Of a stretch of 43,439 nucleotides of DNA, positions 23,542 through 32,275 are shown one piece after another. Source of the stretch: Sporomusaceae bacterium UBA1887 (GTDB lineage: Bacteria > Bacillota > Negativicutes > Sporomusales > DSM-15969); NCBI GenBank assembly GCA_002337925.1, contig DDHB01000033.1:49710-93148 (forward strand). Direction: 5' to 3'. How positions within the stretch are numbered: the first letter of the stretch is position 1; each line of letters starts with the position of its first letter. The translations under genes were made by a program, and so were the position numbers. Below the pieces are notes generated by a model. The model saw only the letters and a list, made by a program, of their open reading frames with translations, made no database searches and had not been told where the DNA came from.

Positions 23542-24720
23542 TTGACAGCAAATCATTTTGATACGAAAATTAACCGTCATCAATCAGGCAGCGTAAAATG
23601 GGATGATGCTGATTTTTTGTTCGGAGCCGAAGGCGTGTTGCCTTTATGGGTGGCTGATACGGATTTTCTTGCTCCTGCTCCAGTGCTGGAAGCCATTCAA
23701 AAGCGGGCAGCTCATGGCGTTTTTGGTTATCCTTCACCCCGGCATCAAGGATTTAAGGCACTACAGGGGTGGCTGAAGAAGCGGCATAACTGGGAGCCGG
23801 ATGAGGCGTGGATGGTGAGTACACCCGGCGTTGTTACAGCTCTATCCGTTGCAATCCAAACTTTTACGCAGCCAGGAGATAAAATTATTATACAACCGCC
23901 GGTCTATCCACCATTTTTTTCATCAGTACAACGCAATGGGCGGCAGATTATTGAGAATCCGCTTATCAATGAAGGTGGAAACTACCGGATTGATTTTGAC
24001 GATCTCGCCCGCAAAGCGAAAGATGCAAAGCTGCTTATTTTCTGCAATCCCCATAATCCGGTGGGAAGGGTTTGGTCTAAAGAAGAATTAAAAGAATTAA
24101 CTGCTATTTGCCTGCAAAATAATTTGCTAATTGTGTCCGATGAAATTCATAGTGACTTGATTTTACAAGAGCATCGTCATATCCCATTGAGTTCGCTGTC
24201 ACAAGAATTAGCTGCCCGGATTATTACTTGCATGGCACCTAGTAAAACCTTTAATACTGCAGGCTTGTATACATCAACTGTGATCATTTCTGATGCGGAA
24301 GTACGTAAGCAATTTACGGACAGCGTGCAGACGCTGGGGATTGCAAAGAATAATGTTTTCGGTATAGCAGCGCAGGAAGCGGCTTATCTTTATGGCGAAC
24401 CCTGGCTGGAGCAGTTGTTAGTTTATCTGGAAGGAAATGCCGATTTTTTAACCGGCTTTGTTGCTGAAAAATTACCGAAAATTAAAATCAAGAAGCCTGA
24501 AGGTACTTACCTCGCTTGGCTCGATTGCCGTGAGCTTGGGCTTACAGCAGATCAACTTGGCAGTTTTTTTGCTAATGAAGCCAAAGTGGGACTCAATAAT
24601 GGTGCTACATTCGGTCAACAGGGGGAAGGCTTTATGCGTCTGAATTTTGGCTGCTCCCGTGAAGTGCTGCGCGAAGCCTTGGAGCGGATTAAACAGGCGT
24701 ACAAAAAGGAGCGCTTCTAG
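23542..24720 (+). CDS. patB: PatB/MalY-family PLP enzyme (cystathionine beta-lyase/aminotransferase)
   Basis: 392 residues of PLP fold-type I. Typical PatB/MalY points: DDADFLFG-like start followed by LPLWVADTDF, the NPHNPVGRVW stretch, SDEIHSDL with the PLP-contact Asp, and the Schiff-base lysine in CMAPSKTFNTAGL. Such enzymes cleave C-S bonds of cystathionine or act as transaminases. TTG 23542 is preferred because AAAGGTGG lies upstream; GTG 23530 would be inside the Shine-Dalgarno sequence. The next aminotransferase gene starts one base after its stop. Confidence 0.88.
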   Translation: MTANHFDTKINRHQSGSVKWDDADFLFGAEGVLPLWVADTDFLAPAPVLEAIQKRAAHGVFGYPSPRHQGFKALQGWLKKRHNWEPDEAWMVSTPGVVTALSVAIQTFTQPGDKIIIQPPVYPPFFSSVQRNGRQIIENPLINEGGNYRIDFDDLARKAKDAKLLIFCNPHNPVGRVWSKEELKELTAICLQNNLLIVSDEIHSDLILQEHRHIPLSSLSQELAARIITCMAPSKTFNTAGLYTSTVIISDAEVRKQFTDSVQTLGIAKNNVFGIAAQEAAYLYGEPWLEQLLVYLEGNADFLTGFVAEKLPKIKIKKPEGTYLAWLDCRELGLTADQLGSFFANEAKVGLNNGATFGQQGEGFMRLNFGCSREVLREALERIKQAYKKERF

Positions 24721-24721
24721 T

Positions 24722-25888
24722 ATGACAGAGTCTCTTTTAGCAGCCAGAACCGGACAAATTCAGCTGACTGTATTTCGTGAAATCGCCGCTCTGGCTGCAC
24801 AGCATAAGGCGATTAATCTGGCAGGAGGGACACCGGATTTTCCGGCGCCGGCCGTTGTGAAGCAGGCCGCTGCTCAGGCTATTGAGGCTGATCTGAATCA
24901 ATATGCACTCTCCCATGGCGTAAAAGAATTGCGTGAAGGCATTGCGGCCAGGATACAACAGGAGCATCGTATAAGCGTTGATCCGGATACGGAAATCACC
25001 GTTTGCTGCGGCTCTACCGAGGCAATGACGGCAGCCTTACTGGCAGTAATTAATCCCGGAGATGAAGTCATTATTATAGAGCCTGCTTTTACCATTTATG
25101 CACCGGGGGTTATCTTAGCCGGCGGCCGGCCTGTGCCCGTCAAGCTGGAAGCGCCGGAGTTTAAGCTTGATTCGGGATTATTGGAACAAGTTGTTTCTTC
25201 CCGGACAAAAGCGGTTATTTTTAATTGTCCTCATAATCCTACTGGAAGAGTTTTTTCGAAGGAAGAGGTAGCGGGTGTTGCCGAGGTTTGTCTTAAGTAT
25301 AATTTGGTGGCTCTTACCGACGAAATTTATGACGAAATTTTCTTTGACGGACTTGCTCCAGTACGATTATGGGCTCTGCCCGGTATGCGGGAACGAACGA
25401 TACTGATTAATGGCTTATCAAAAACCTACAGTATAACCGGCTGGCGGTTGGGGTATGTAATTGCTCCGCCGGTGTTTACGCAGGCGATTAAAATTACGCA
25501 TAACTACTTGTCACTCAGTGCGCCTGCCCCGCTGCAAACGGCTGCTGTTACGGCAGTTTGTTTACCTCAAAGCTATTATGAGGAATTGCGCAGGACCTAC
25601 CAGGAGAGGCGTGATTTGCTGTTAGCAGGCTTGAATCGTTTAGGATTTTCTTGTCTGAGACCGGAGGGCAGTTATTTTATTATTGCCCGCTTTGATCAGT
25701 TCTCCCGTCAGGATGATCTGGCGTTTGCGAGATTGCTGGTTAAGCAGGTTGGCGTGGCAGCTGTGCCGGTATCGGGCTTTTATACTCAGCCTGAGTCGAA
25801 GGACCGTTCCTTTTTACGGTTTGCTTTTTGTAAACAGGCAGAGACGCTGGTTGCAGCATTAGAGCGGCTGCAGCAATTAGTGTCTTGA
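24722..25888 (+). CDS. Class I PLP aminotransferase
   Basis: 388 residues with the fold-type I signatures INLAGGTPDFPAP, FNCPHNPTGRVFSKEE, TDEIYDEI and the PLP lysine in INGLSKTYSITGWRLGY. The pattern is close to methionine/kynurenine-type aminotransferases (YbdL-like), but the substrate cannot be fixed. The start ATG 24722 has AAGGAG in the previous gene's 3' end, one base after its stop. The last codons (GTG TCT TGA) fall inside the left end of the inverted-repeat element at 25879-26040, so the extreme C-terminus may have been altered by an insertion. Confidence 0.92.
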   Translation: MTESLLAARTGQIQLTVFREIAALAAQHKAINLAGGTPDFPAPAVVKQAAAQAIEADLNQYALSHGVKELREGIAARIQQEHRISVDPDTEITVCCGSTEAMTAALLAVINPGDEVIIIEPAFTIYAPGVILAGGRPVPVKLEAPEFKLDSGLLEQVVSSRTKAVIFNCPHNPTGRVFSKEEVAGVAEVCLKYNLVALTDEIYDEIFFDGLAPVRLWALPGMRERTILINGLSKTYSITGWRLGYVIAPPVFTQAIKITHNYLSLSAPAPLQTAAVTAVCLPQSYYEELRRTYQERRDLLLAGLNRLGFSCLRPEGSYFIIARFDQFSRQDDLAFARLLVKQVGVAAVPVSGFYTQPESKDRSFLRFAFCKQAETLVAALERLQQLVS

Positions 25889-26040
25889 CCAAGTTAAATC
25901 TTAGTTTAGCCAGCGTATCTTTTTCCGCACTGCTGCGTTGTCGTCGCCTTACATATTCTCGATATGCGCGGACTCCTCCGCCTTGCATTGCAAAAAAATC
26001 TACACTGTCTAATTCTAATTCACAACTTTGTCAAGACACT
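25879..26040. mobile_element. MITE-like element supplying the stop codon of the upstream gene
   Basis: AGTGTCTTGACCAAGTT at 25879-25895 and AACTTTGTCAAGACACT at 26024-26040 are inverted copies with one mismatch. Further inside, the arms remain partly complementary (TTAG..TTAG.CAG.GTA..TTTTT..GCA pattern). The 162-base unit has no transposase and interrupts the gap between two genes. No target-site duplication is obvious. Confidence 0.65.
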
Positions 26041-26061
26041 ATCAGGAAGGGAGGGGAACTG

Positions 26062-27468
26062 ATGAAGCAGTACGGGATTGTATCTCCCTCAATAATTGAG
26101 GAATTGGCAGAAATAGTCGGCAGTGAATACCTGATCGGCGCCTCTTCTATTCCCGGGAAATATGGCTATGATGCGGGAACGCAGTCAGGAAGGCATTATT
26201 TGCCGGAGGTTGTGGTGTATCCTGCTGATACAAGGGACGTTGCGGCTGTTATTAAGGTTGCCAACCGTGAAAGAATTCCTGTTACACCTCGCGGCGGCGG
26301 CACCGGACTTGCCGGTGGTGCCGTAGCAGTTTATGGAGGAATTCTACTTGATCTTGGACGGATGAATCGCATCGTGCATATTAATAAATCCGAGAAATAT
26401 CTAATTGCTCAATCGTCGGTACCCACTATTGAAATACAACAAACTGCCTATCAGCAGGGGCTGTTATACGCCGGAGATCCCTGCAGCAGCGACGAATGCG
26501 TTATTGGCGGCAATATTGCTACGAATGCCGGCGGCAATTTAGCAGTCAAGTATGGAGTAACTGCTGACCAGATATACGAACTGGAAATCGTAACCGCCCA
26601 GGGAGAGATTGCCACTTTAGGCGGTCATTTGAAAAAGAATTCGACCGGCTACGGGTTGGTAAAAATATTTGCAGGTTCGGAAGGGACGCTGGGCATCATT
26701 ACGCGGGCTACTCTTAAGCTGCAGCCACTGGCGCCCATTATTGTTAATTATGTAGCTGTATTTGCTGACTTAGCGGCTGCACTGGCTGCAGTTACCGCCA
26801 TTCTGGATAAGAAAGTACCTGATATTATTTCATTGGAACTAATGGATCGCGGCACTGTTTTTGCGCTTGAGCGTTACCGTAAGGAGCTGCTTTTACAAGG
26901 ACATAAGGGTGATGCGCTGATTATTCAGATAGAAGCACAGGATCAGGCTGAACTACAGATAAAATATAAGCTCCTCACACAAATCCTCGGCACAGTAGAG
27001 CATATTGCTTTTTTTGAAACGGATGGGACTCGCATTTGGCAGGCCAGGCGTATGTGGGGAAAGGCTAATCAAGCCGAAAAGCCAGTTAGCGTATCGGAGG
27101 ATATTGTCGTCCCTGTTCATTCCGTTCTGCCGTTTATTGAGAGCTTTCAAACCTTTATTGCTTCTGCCGGATTTGAGTTTCGCATAGCCGGTCATGCCGG
27201 TGACGGTAATCTGCATTTGCGCATCATGCCTAATCGGGTAGCGCTTACGGAATGGGAAGATGCACTAGTCGAGTTTCGAAAAAAACTATATCAAGAGGTT
27301 TATCGTTTGGGAGGCCGTTTATCAGGAGAACATGGTATCGGTTTAAAGCGCAAGGCGCACTTAGCCGGTCTAATTGATCCAGTTGAGCTGACACTGATGA
27401 AAGCTATGAAGCAGGCATTTGATCCTAACAATATCTTAAACCCCGGAAAGATTTTCGATTTAGATTAA
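26062..27468 (+). CDS. glcD: GlcD-type FAD-linked 2-hydroxyacid oxidase/dehydrogenase
   Basis: 468 residues. The N-terminal FAD_binding_4 domain shows PVTPRGGGTGLAGGAV and the segment GGNIATNAGGNLAVKYG. The C-terminal FAD-oxidase domain shows GHAGDGNLHLRI and the terminal SGEHGIGLKRKAHL. This fits D-lactate dehydrogenase or glycolate oxidase subunit GlcD. No GlcE/GlcF or EtfAB genes lie beside it, so its electron acceptor is unclear. ATG 26062 has GGGAGGGG. An upstream extension of the frame only reads through the MITE-like repeat. Confidence 0.9.
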   Translation: MKQYGIVSPSIIEELAEIVGSEYLIGASSIPGKYGYDAGTQSGRHYLPEVVVYPADTRDVAAVIKVANRERIPVTPRGGGTGLAGGAVAVYGGILLDLGRMNRIVHINKSEKYLIAQSSVPTIEIQQTAYQQGLLYAGDPCSSDECVIGGNIATNAGGNLAVKYGVTADQIYELEIVTAQGEIATLGGHLKKNSTGYGLVKIFAGSEGTLGIITRATLKLQPLAPIIVNYVAVFADLAAALAAVTAILDKKVPDIISLELMDRGTVFALERYRKELLLQGHKGDALIIQIEAQDQAELQIKYKLLTQILGTVEHIAFFETDGTRIWQARRMWGKANQAEKPVSVSEDIVVPVHSVLPFIESFQTFIASAGFEFRIAGHAGDGNLHLRIMPNRVALTEWEDALVEFRKKLYQEVYRLGGRLSGEHGIGLKRKAHLAGLIDPVELTLMKAMKQAFDPNNILNPGKIFDLD

Positions 27469-27492
27469 AGGAAAAAATAAGGTAATAGGTAT

Positions 27493-27518
27493 AAAAACCC
27501 GCAAAATGCGGGTTTTTT
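27493..27518 (+). terminator. Terminator after glcD-like gene
   Basis: AAAACCCGCA AAA TGCGGGTTTT with TTTT following. Confidence 0.9.
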
Positions 27519-27554
27519 GTTCTGATTTGAGTAGGATAGTGGCAAGGTTGTTTG

Positions 27555-27583
27555 TTGTAACTTAAAGAATATGGAGATATAAT
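27555..27583 (+). promoter_or_regulatory. Promoter of the MFS transporter gene
   Basis: TTGTAA at 27555-27560, 17-base spacer, perfect TATAAT at 27578-27583. Confidence 0.65.
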
Positions 27584-27628
27584 TAAATTTTAATCTTCTA
27601 TTAGCCTATTTATTGTGAGGCGAAAAAA

Positions 27629-28798
27629 ATGTCCGTCCTGGTACAACTATTTTCAAACAGGCAATTTCAAAGTATTGCTTTTGTACAGATGCTGACTGTT
27701 TTCAGCACTAATTTGTTGGCTCCCATTTTACCTGTCCATTTTAAACTGCAAGGACTAAGCGAATCGGAAATTGGTTTTATTATGGGGATTGTTTCCCTTG
27801 GCGCTTTGGTAGTCAGACCCTGGTCAGGGATGAGTGTTGACTTACGTGGCAGCCGCTGGACAATTCTTTTTGGCCAGATTTTGACGCTTATTGGCATTGC
27901 CGCTTTTGTATGGACGACTAGCTTTTGGCCGCTTCTATTACTGCGCTTTTATCAAGGAATTGCGATGGCTTTTTATGGAACCGGGTCCATTACCTTTGCC
28001 AGCTGCGTGGAAACACCGGAAAATACTTCAGCAGCGATTGCTTATTTTTCCTTATTTACGATGATTGGTTTGGGGATTGGTACAAGCGTTGCTCCTCTTG
28101 TCTATGGCAGCTTGGGATTTACACCGGTAATTGCAATTAGTCTGACTGCCGTACTGGGGGCACTGCTGTTTATGAAGGCTTACTCCAAACCGGTACCGCG
28201 CTGTGAGAGTGACCTGCGGGCACCCTTTCGGACAGTTTTAACAACAAAAGTAGTATTAGCTCCTTCTGTTTGCCTCTTTGCTTCCAATTTTGCGCTGGGA
28301 ACAGCTTTTACCTTTGTACCTCTTTTATCGCTGGCACAGGGGATTACTCATTATTTTGTGTTTTTTGTAGCCTTCAGTATTGCCGTAGTGTGCGCACGAC
28401 TAGGGGTTCAAGCTATCAATAGCCGCTGGGGACCGGAACGAACCTCGATTGGTGCCAGCCTGCTCAATGCGCTTAGTGCGCTCCTGCTGGCAGTTTTGCC
28501 ATCTATAGGTACCTATGCTGTAGCAGGGATTTTAATTGGTTTCGGATTCGGAATTGTTTATCCAACGTTAGCCGGATATTTAGTGCAGCACGTCAATCCT
28601 GCCAACAAAGGAACTGCACTTAGTATTCTGTCGGGAGCTGGCGATATTGGCAATGCTCTTGGCGCTTCCGTGCTGGGAATTGTGGCACAGACCATGGGCT
28701 TTACAGCTGTATTCGCAGGGGCGGCGTTGGTTATTATAGCCTGTACATATTATTTTTACAGCACTTTACTGATAAGACGACAGGCTGGTATGCACTAA
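27629..28798 (+). CDS. Major facilitator superfamily transporter
   Basis: 389 residues with 12 predicted membrane helices in two six-helix halves. The MFS loop motif appears as VRPWSGMSVDLRGSRW between helices 2 and 3. The second half has ILIGFGFGIVYPTLAGY. The pattern suggests a drug- or metabolite-exporting MFS of the YfcJ/YhhS kind; the substrate is unknown. Start ATG has GTGAGGCG upstream. Confidence 0.88.
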   Translation: MSVLVQLFSNRQFQSIAFVQMLTVFSTNLLAPILPVHFKLQGLSESEIGFIMGIVSLGALVVRPWSGMSVDLRGSRWTILFGQILTLIGIAAFVWTTSFWPLLLLRFYQGIAMAFYGTGSITFASCVETPENTSAAIAYFSLFTMIGLGIGTSVAPLVYGSLGFTPVIAISLTAVLGALLFMKAYSKPVPRCESDLRAPFRTVLTTKVVLAPSVCLFASNFALGTAFTFVPLLSLAQGITHYFVFFVAFSIAVVCARLGVQAINSRWGPERTSIGASLLNALSALLLAVLPSIGTYAVAGILIGFGFGIVYPTLAGYLVQHVNPANKGTALSILSGAGDIGNALGASVLGIVAQTMGFTAVFAGAALVIIACTYYFYSTLLIRRQAGMH

Positions 28799-28826
28799 AA
28801 CAAGCAAGACAAGTGAGGCAAGACAT

Positions 28827-29732
28827 ATGAGAAACTGGCAGATATTGATTTTACTGGTACTTTGTAATTTGTTTTGGGCCGGCAATTATGTGTTTGGCAA
28901 ATATGTTATTTCTGAAATAACTCCTTTATGGATTACTTTTTCGCGATGGGTATTAGCACTTTTTTTCTTGTTTCCTATAGCTTATTACTTCGAAAAAATG
29001 GAATGGAAATCGATCAAAGAAGAGTGGCTGTTATTAACCAGTATGGGGGTTCTCGGGATTATCGGCTATAATCTGCTGCTTTACTCGGCGTTGGCCTATA
29101 CAACAGCAACGAATGCTGCGCTGGTAAGTGCTTTAAACCCGGGTATTATTGTTTTAGTTTCCGTTTTTCTTACAGGTGAGCGGGTTTCAAGATTACAGGC
29201 GGCAGGTTTTTTTCTTTCTCTTACCGGTGTGCTTATTATCTTGACAAACGGGGAATTAGCCCGCTTACTCCAGGCAAATTACAACCAAGGCGATTTACTC
29301 ATGCTGGCAGCAGTTCTTATTTGGACGGCATATTCGCTGATCAGTAAAAAAATACAAACTCCGCCAATTACCGCCACCGCAGTGTCGTCGGCAATAGCCG
29401 TATTATTGATGGCACCGTTTGCTGTTTCACAGGGGATCAATTTTGCTGCTATTAAGCCATTAGCATTAGGCGGGATTCTTTACATCATTCTGTTCCCCTC
29501 TGTATGTTCCTTTGTATTCTGGAACTTGTCCGTCAAGGCAATTGGCACCAGTAAGTGTGGTGTTTTCCTTAATTTAATTCCTGTTTTTACGGCGATAATC
29601 AGTGTAATACTTGGAGAGCGAATAACGCTTGCCCAGGTGCTCGGAGGCTTATCAGTCTTTATAGGGGTTTACCTGACAACAGGAATGCTGGACAGGCTAT
29701 TGATTAAACAAGAAAAAGTGACAGAAAACTAG
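28827..29732 (+). CDS. EamA/DMT-family transporter
   Basis: 301 residues with ten hydrophobic helices and two EamA repeats: LCNLFWAGNYVFGKY ... ALNPGIIVLVSVFLTGERVS in the first, and SVCSFVFWNLSVKAIG ... IPVFTAIISVILGERIT in the second. This family exports amino acids and other metabolites. It follows the MFS gene after 28 bases and may be co-transcribed. The stop codon TAG abuts an inverted-repeat element. Confidence 0.9.
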   Translation: MRNWQILILLVLCNLFWAGNYVFGKYVISEITPLWITFSRWVLALFFLFPIAYYFEKMEWKSIKEEWLLLTSMGVLGIIGYNLLLYSALAYTTATNAALVSALNPGIIVLVSVFLTGERVSRLQAAGFFLSLTGVLIILTNGELARLLQANYNQGDLLMLAAVLIWTAYSLISKKIQTPPITATAVSSAIAVLLMAPFAVSQGINFAAIKPLALGGILYIILFPSVCSFVFWNLSVKAIGTSKCGVFLNLIPVFTAIISVILGERITLAQVLGGLSVFIGVYLTTGMLDRLLIKQEKVTEN

Positions 29733-29820
29733 GACGTGTCTGCAACCTAGAGCACTGACCAATGACGAGTGATTTTTCGCCACCGTCAGTGGGTGGTCAA
29801 GACAGTCAGCAGATACGCCC
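29732..29820. repeat. Inverted-repeat element between eamA-like and CCA-type genes
   Basis: GGACGTGTCTGC at 29732-29743 and GCAGATACGCCC at 29809-29820 are complementary in 10 of 12 positions and bound an 89-base stretch with further palindromic pieces (CACCGTCAGTGGGTGGTC). It begins at the last base of the upstream stop codon. No ORF is seen. Confidence 0.5.
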
Positions 29821-29843
29821 TGGGTAAAGAGGTGGCAGGATAA

Positions 29844-30971
29844 ATGTTAACAGAGCAAACTTTTGCTGAGACAGTAGCCGCAAACGGTGGGCGAGTTTAT
29901 CGGGTTGGCGGATGCGTTCGTGATACCTTAATGGGAGTTGTTCCGAAAGATATCGATTTTTGTGTCGCAGGTATGGTAAAGAAAAACTTTAAGGTACTTT
30001 TTCCTGAAGTAGAAGAAATCGGCAAAAGTTTCCCGGTTTTTCGCCTGTTGATTGATGGTAAGAAATGTGAAGTCGCTTTTGCACGGACTGAGCGGAAAGA
30101 GGGCAGCGGCTATAAAGGTTTTAAAATTTCATCCAATCCCAAAGTAACAATCCAGGATGATTTATATCGGCGGGATACGACAGTGAACTCGATGGCAGTA
30201 GATTGTTTAACCGGAGAGTTGATTGATCCTTTTCAGGGGCGCCAGGATATTAAGGCCGGTATATTGAGGGCAACGAGCGGGCACTTTTCGGATGATCCGA
30301 TGCGGGCTTTGCGGTTGGCAGGACAGTCAGCCCGTTTGGGCTTTACGGTAGAAGAAAATACGCTGGCTCTCGCCAGAGCTGTTCGCGATGAGCTTGCGGA
30401 AGAACCTTCCGAGAGGCTGATAGCCGAATTGACTAAGGTGCTGGAGGGAGCCCGGCTCCCTGCAGACTTTTTCAAGGTGCTGCATAAGGCCGATTTGCTG
30501 CAAATTGCCTTTCCGGAAATTGCGGAATTGTCTAGTCCGGTGTTTGACGAGACTATGGAACAGCTGGACCTGGCTGCCCAGGCAACACACGAGCCCAAAT
30601 TGCGTTTTGCAGCTTTGGGTTTTACCTTAAGCAAAGAAACTTTGCTGCGATGGAACCACAGTATGACTTTACCTGGAGACTGGGTAGAGGCGGCAGCTAT
30701 GGCCGGTAAGATAAAAGGGCTGCTGTCACAGCCTACCCCGGAAAATGTGGTGGCCGCAATTAATCAGTTAAGGCGTGGTTCACTTAGTATAAGCGAATTT
30801 GATATCCTTGCAAAAGGAGTGCGCTTGAATGTACCTGAATTAGGCCCACTGCAAGCTGCTATCTCGCTGCTGCCGGGTGAGGCGGTACCTAAGGACCTAA
30901 AGGGGAAGGAAATTGGTGAATGGTATAAAATTAAGCATATTGCCGCTATCCGGCAGATGCTCAACTTATAA
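29844..30971 (+). CDS. cca: CCA-adding enzyme / poly(A) polymerase family nucleotidyltransferase
   Basis: 375 residues of the class II nucleotidyltransferase superfamily: RVGGCVRDTLMG flexible loop, the catalytic DIDF, and the neck motif RRDTTVNSMAVD, followed by DDPMRALRLAGQSARLGF. It adds CCA (or A tails) to RNA 3' ends. The C-terminal body is a helical domain, and no HD phosphohydrolase is seen. The 375-residue length is short for enzymes with that domain. It precedes the alcohol dehydrogenase gene by 14 bases. Confidence 0.9.
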   Translation: MLTEQTFAETVAANGGRVYRVGGCVRDTLMGVVPKDIDFCVAGMVKKNFKVLFPEVEEIGKSFPVFRLLIDGKKCEVAFARTERKEGSGYKGFKISSNPKVTIQDDLYRRDTTVNSMAVDCLTGELIDPFQGRQDIKAGILRATSGHFSDDPMRALRLAGQSARLGFTVEENTLALARAVRDELAEEPSERLIAELTKVLEGARLPADFFKVLHKADLLQIAFPEIAELSSPVFDETMEQLDLAAQATHEPKLRFAALGFTLSKETLLRWNHSMTLPGDWVEAAAMAGKIKGLLSQPTPENVVAAINQLRRGSLSISEFDILAKGVRLNVPELGPLQAAISLLPGEAVPKDLKGKEIGEWYKIKHIAAIRQMLNL

Positions 30972-30985
30972 AGGGAGGGTATAAC

Positions 30986-32095
30986 ATGGAGTTCAAATTT
31001 TTAATGCCAACAAAAGTTCTGTTAGGGGTTGGCTGCGTTGCGGGCAATAAAGAAGAGTTCGGCAAGCTGGGCCAAAAGGCACTGATTGTTACGGGGCGTA
31101 ATTCTGCTAAGGCCAGTGGCGCATTAGCAGATGTTACCACTGTGCTCGATGAGCAGGCGATTGTCTGGGAATTATTTGACCAGATTGAAGAGAACCCGAC
31201 ATTCGCGGTGGTTGAAGCAGGTGGAGCAGCAGCCCGGCGGTTTAAGCCCGACATGATTATCGCGATTGGGGGAGGGTCTCCTTTAGATGCTGCTAAAGCG
31301 ATTGCTGTGCTTGCAGTAAATTTCATTAGTGCCTCTGAGCTGTAGAAAGGAGATTTTCAAGCCGCTCCGCTGCCGATAGCGGCAATTCCGCTCACAGCAG
31401 GGACCGGCAGCGAAGTTACACCCTATTCGATTTTGACGGATAGCGAGCGTCAGACGAAACGCAGCTTTTCTGATGTTCGTATTTTTCCGCAAATCGCATT
31501 TCTTGATGCCCGCTATACTCATACTCAGTCCAGAGCGGTTACTGTTAATACTGCGGTTGACGCGCTTTCCCACGCTATTGAAGGGTATCTGTCTAAACGT
31601 TCAACAGCGGTAAGCGATTGTCTGGCTCTTGAAGCCATCCGCTCCTTTGGGCGGGCTTGCAATGCTTTGGTTTTAGGAGAGTTTGACATATCCGTGCGGG
31701 AAGAATTGCTGTATACCTCACTGTTGGGGGGCGTTGTCATTGCTCAGACGGGAACGACGGCTGTTCACGCTTTAGGCTATTCTCTCACTTATTTTTATCA
31801 GGTTCCTCACGGCAGAGCCAATGGATTGCTGCTGGGAGAATATCTGCGCTTTAATGAACCGGTGGTACCGCAAAAGGTAGAAGCCGTTTTAGCTGCATTA
31901 GGGCTAAAGACAGTGGATGAAATGAAAGTGTTAATGAGCAGGCTGCTGCCAAGTAGGGAAGTTTATTCGCAGGAAGAGTTACATAAGTTTGTTGCTATTG
32001 CCAGTGAAGCAGCTAATATTGTCAATACTCCCCGGCAGCCCGGCAAAGAAGATCTATATAACTTATTGCTGCAGTCATTAACTTGTAAAGCTTAA
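30986..32095 (+). pseudogene. Iron-containing alcohol dehydrogenase with one internal in-frame TAG
   Basis: The frame opened by ATG 30986 (AAAGGGAGGG upstream) encodes a normal Fe-ADH N-terminal half with IGGGSPLDAAKAIAVL, then meets TAG at 31343-31345. The same frame continues with no further stop to 32095, through AAIPLTAGTGSEVTPYS, NTAVDALSHAIEGY, TAVHALGYS and VPHGRANGLLLGEY, which hold the NAD and iron-ligand motifs. Total length is 369 sense codons plus the TAG, close to full-length family members. The amber replaces one residue in a region expected to be a loop. Either the gene is a recent nonsense mutant (or sequencing error), or the TAG is read through. Such enzymes reduce aldehydes with NAD(P)H. 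Confidence 0.85.
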
Positions 32096-32125
32096 TAGAC
32101 TGAATTTAGAAATTTTAGAAATTAA

Positions 32126-32154
32126 TTGACTTTGTCTTTTAAAGACCGGATAAT
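32126..32154 (+). promoter_or_regulatory. Promoter of the c-di-GMP riboswitch transcript
   Basis: TTGACT at 32126-32131, 17-base spacer, GATAAT at 32149-32154. Transcription would begin near 32161, just before the riboswitch core. Confidence 0.7.
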
Positions 32155-32169
32155 AGATTACAGATAATA

Positions 32170-32252
32170 CCAGAATCGGCAAACTTATCGAAAGGTAAGG
32201 ACGCAAAGCTATGGGTCTAAGGGTGCTGCCTATGATTGCCAGGTTGCCATCA
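32170..32252 (+). ncRNA. Cyclic di-GMP-I (GEMM-I) riboswitch
   Basis: The class core is visible: GGCAAAC, then a hairpin closed by a GAAA loop (TTATCGAAAGGTAAGG), GACGCAAAGCTATGGGTCTAAG, and the 3' part GATTGCCAGGTTGCCATC. These match the GEMM-I consensus 'GGCAAACC..GAAA..GG GACGCAAAGCC..CCUAA..UACCGAGGUUGCC' as I remember it. Downstream, GCCATCAC can pair with GTGGTGC, which overlaps the ribosome-binding site of the next gene, suggesting translational control. Confidence 0.88.
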
Positions 32253-32275
32253 CTTATTGTAAGGTGGTGCTAATA

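Noticed and set aside
25885..26061. N-terminal extension of the glcD-like gene
   Set aside because: It only reads through the MITE-like element; ATG 26062 has a strong ribosome-binding site and matches the family N-terminus.
31343..31345. Pyrrolysine codon as the main explanation of the TAG
   Set aside because: Pyrrolysine is known mainly from methylamine methyltransferases, and no pyl genes are seen in the window; a nonsense mutation or base error is more likely. Kept only as a test in the findings.
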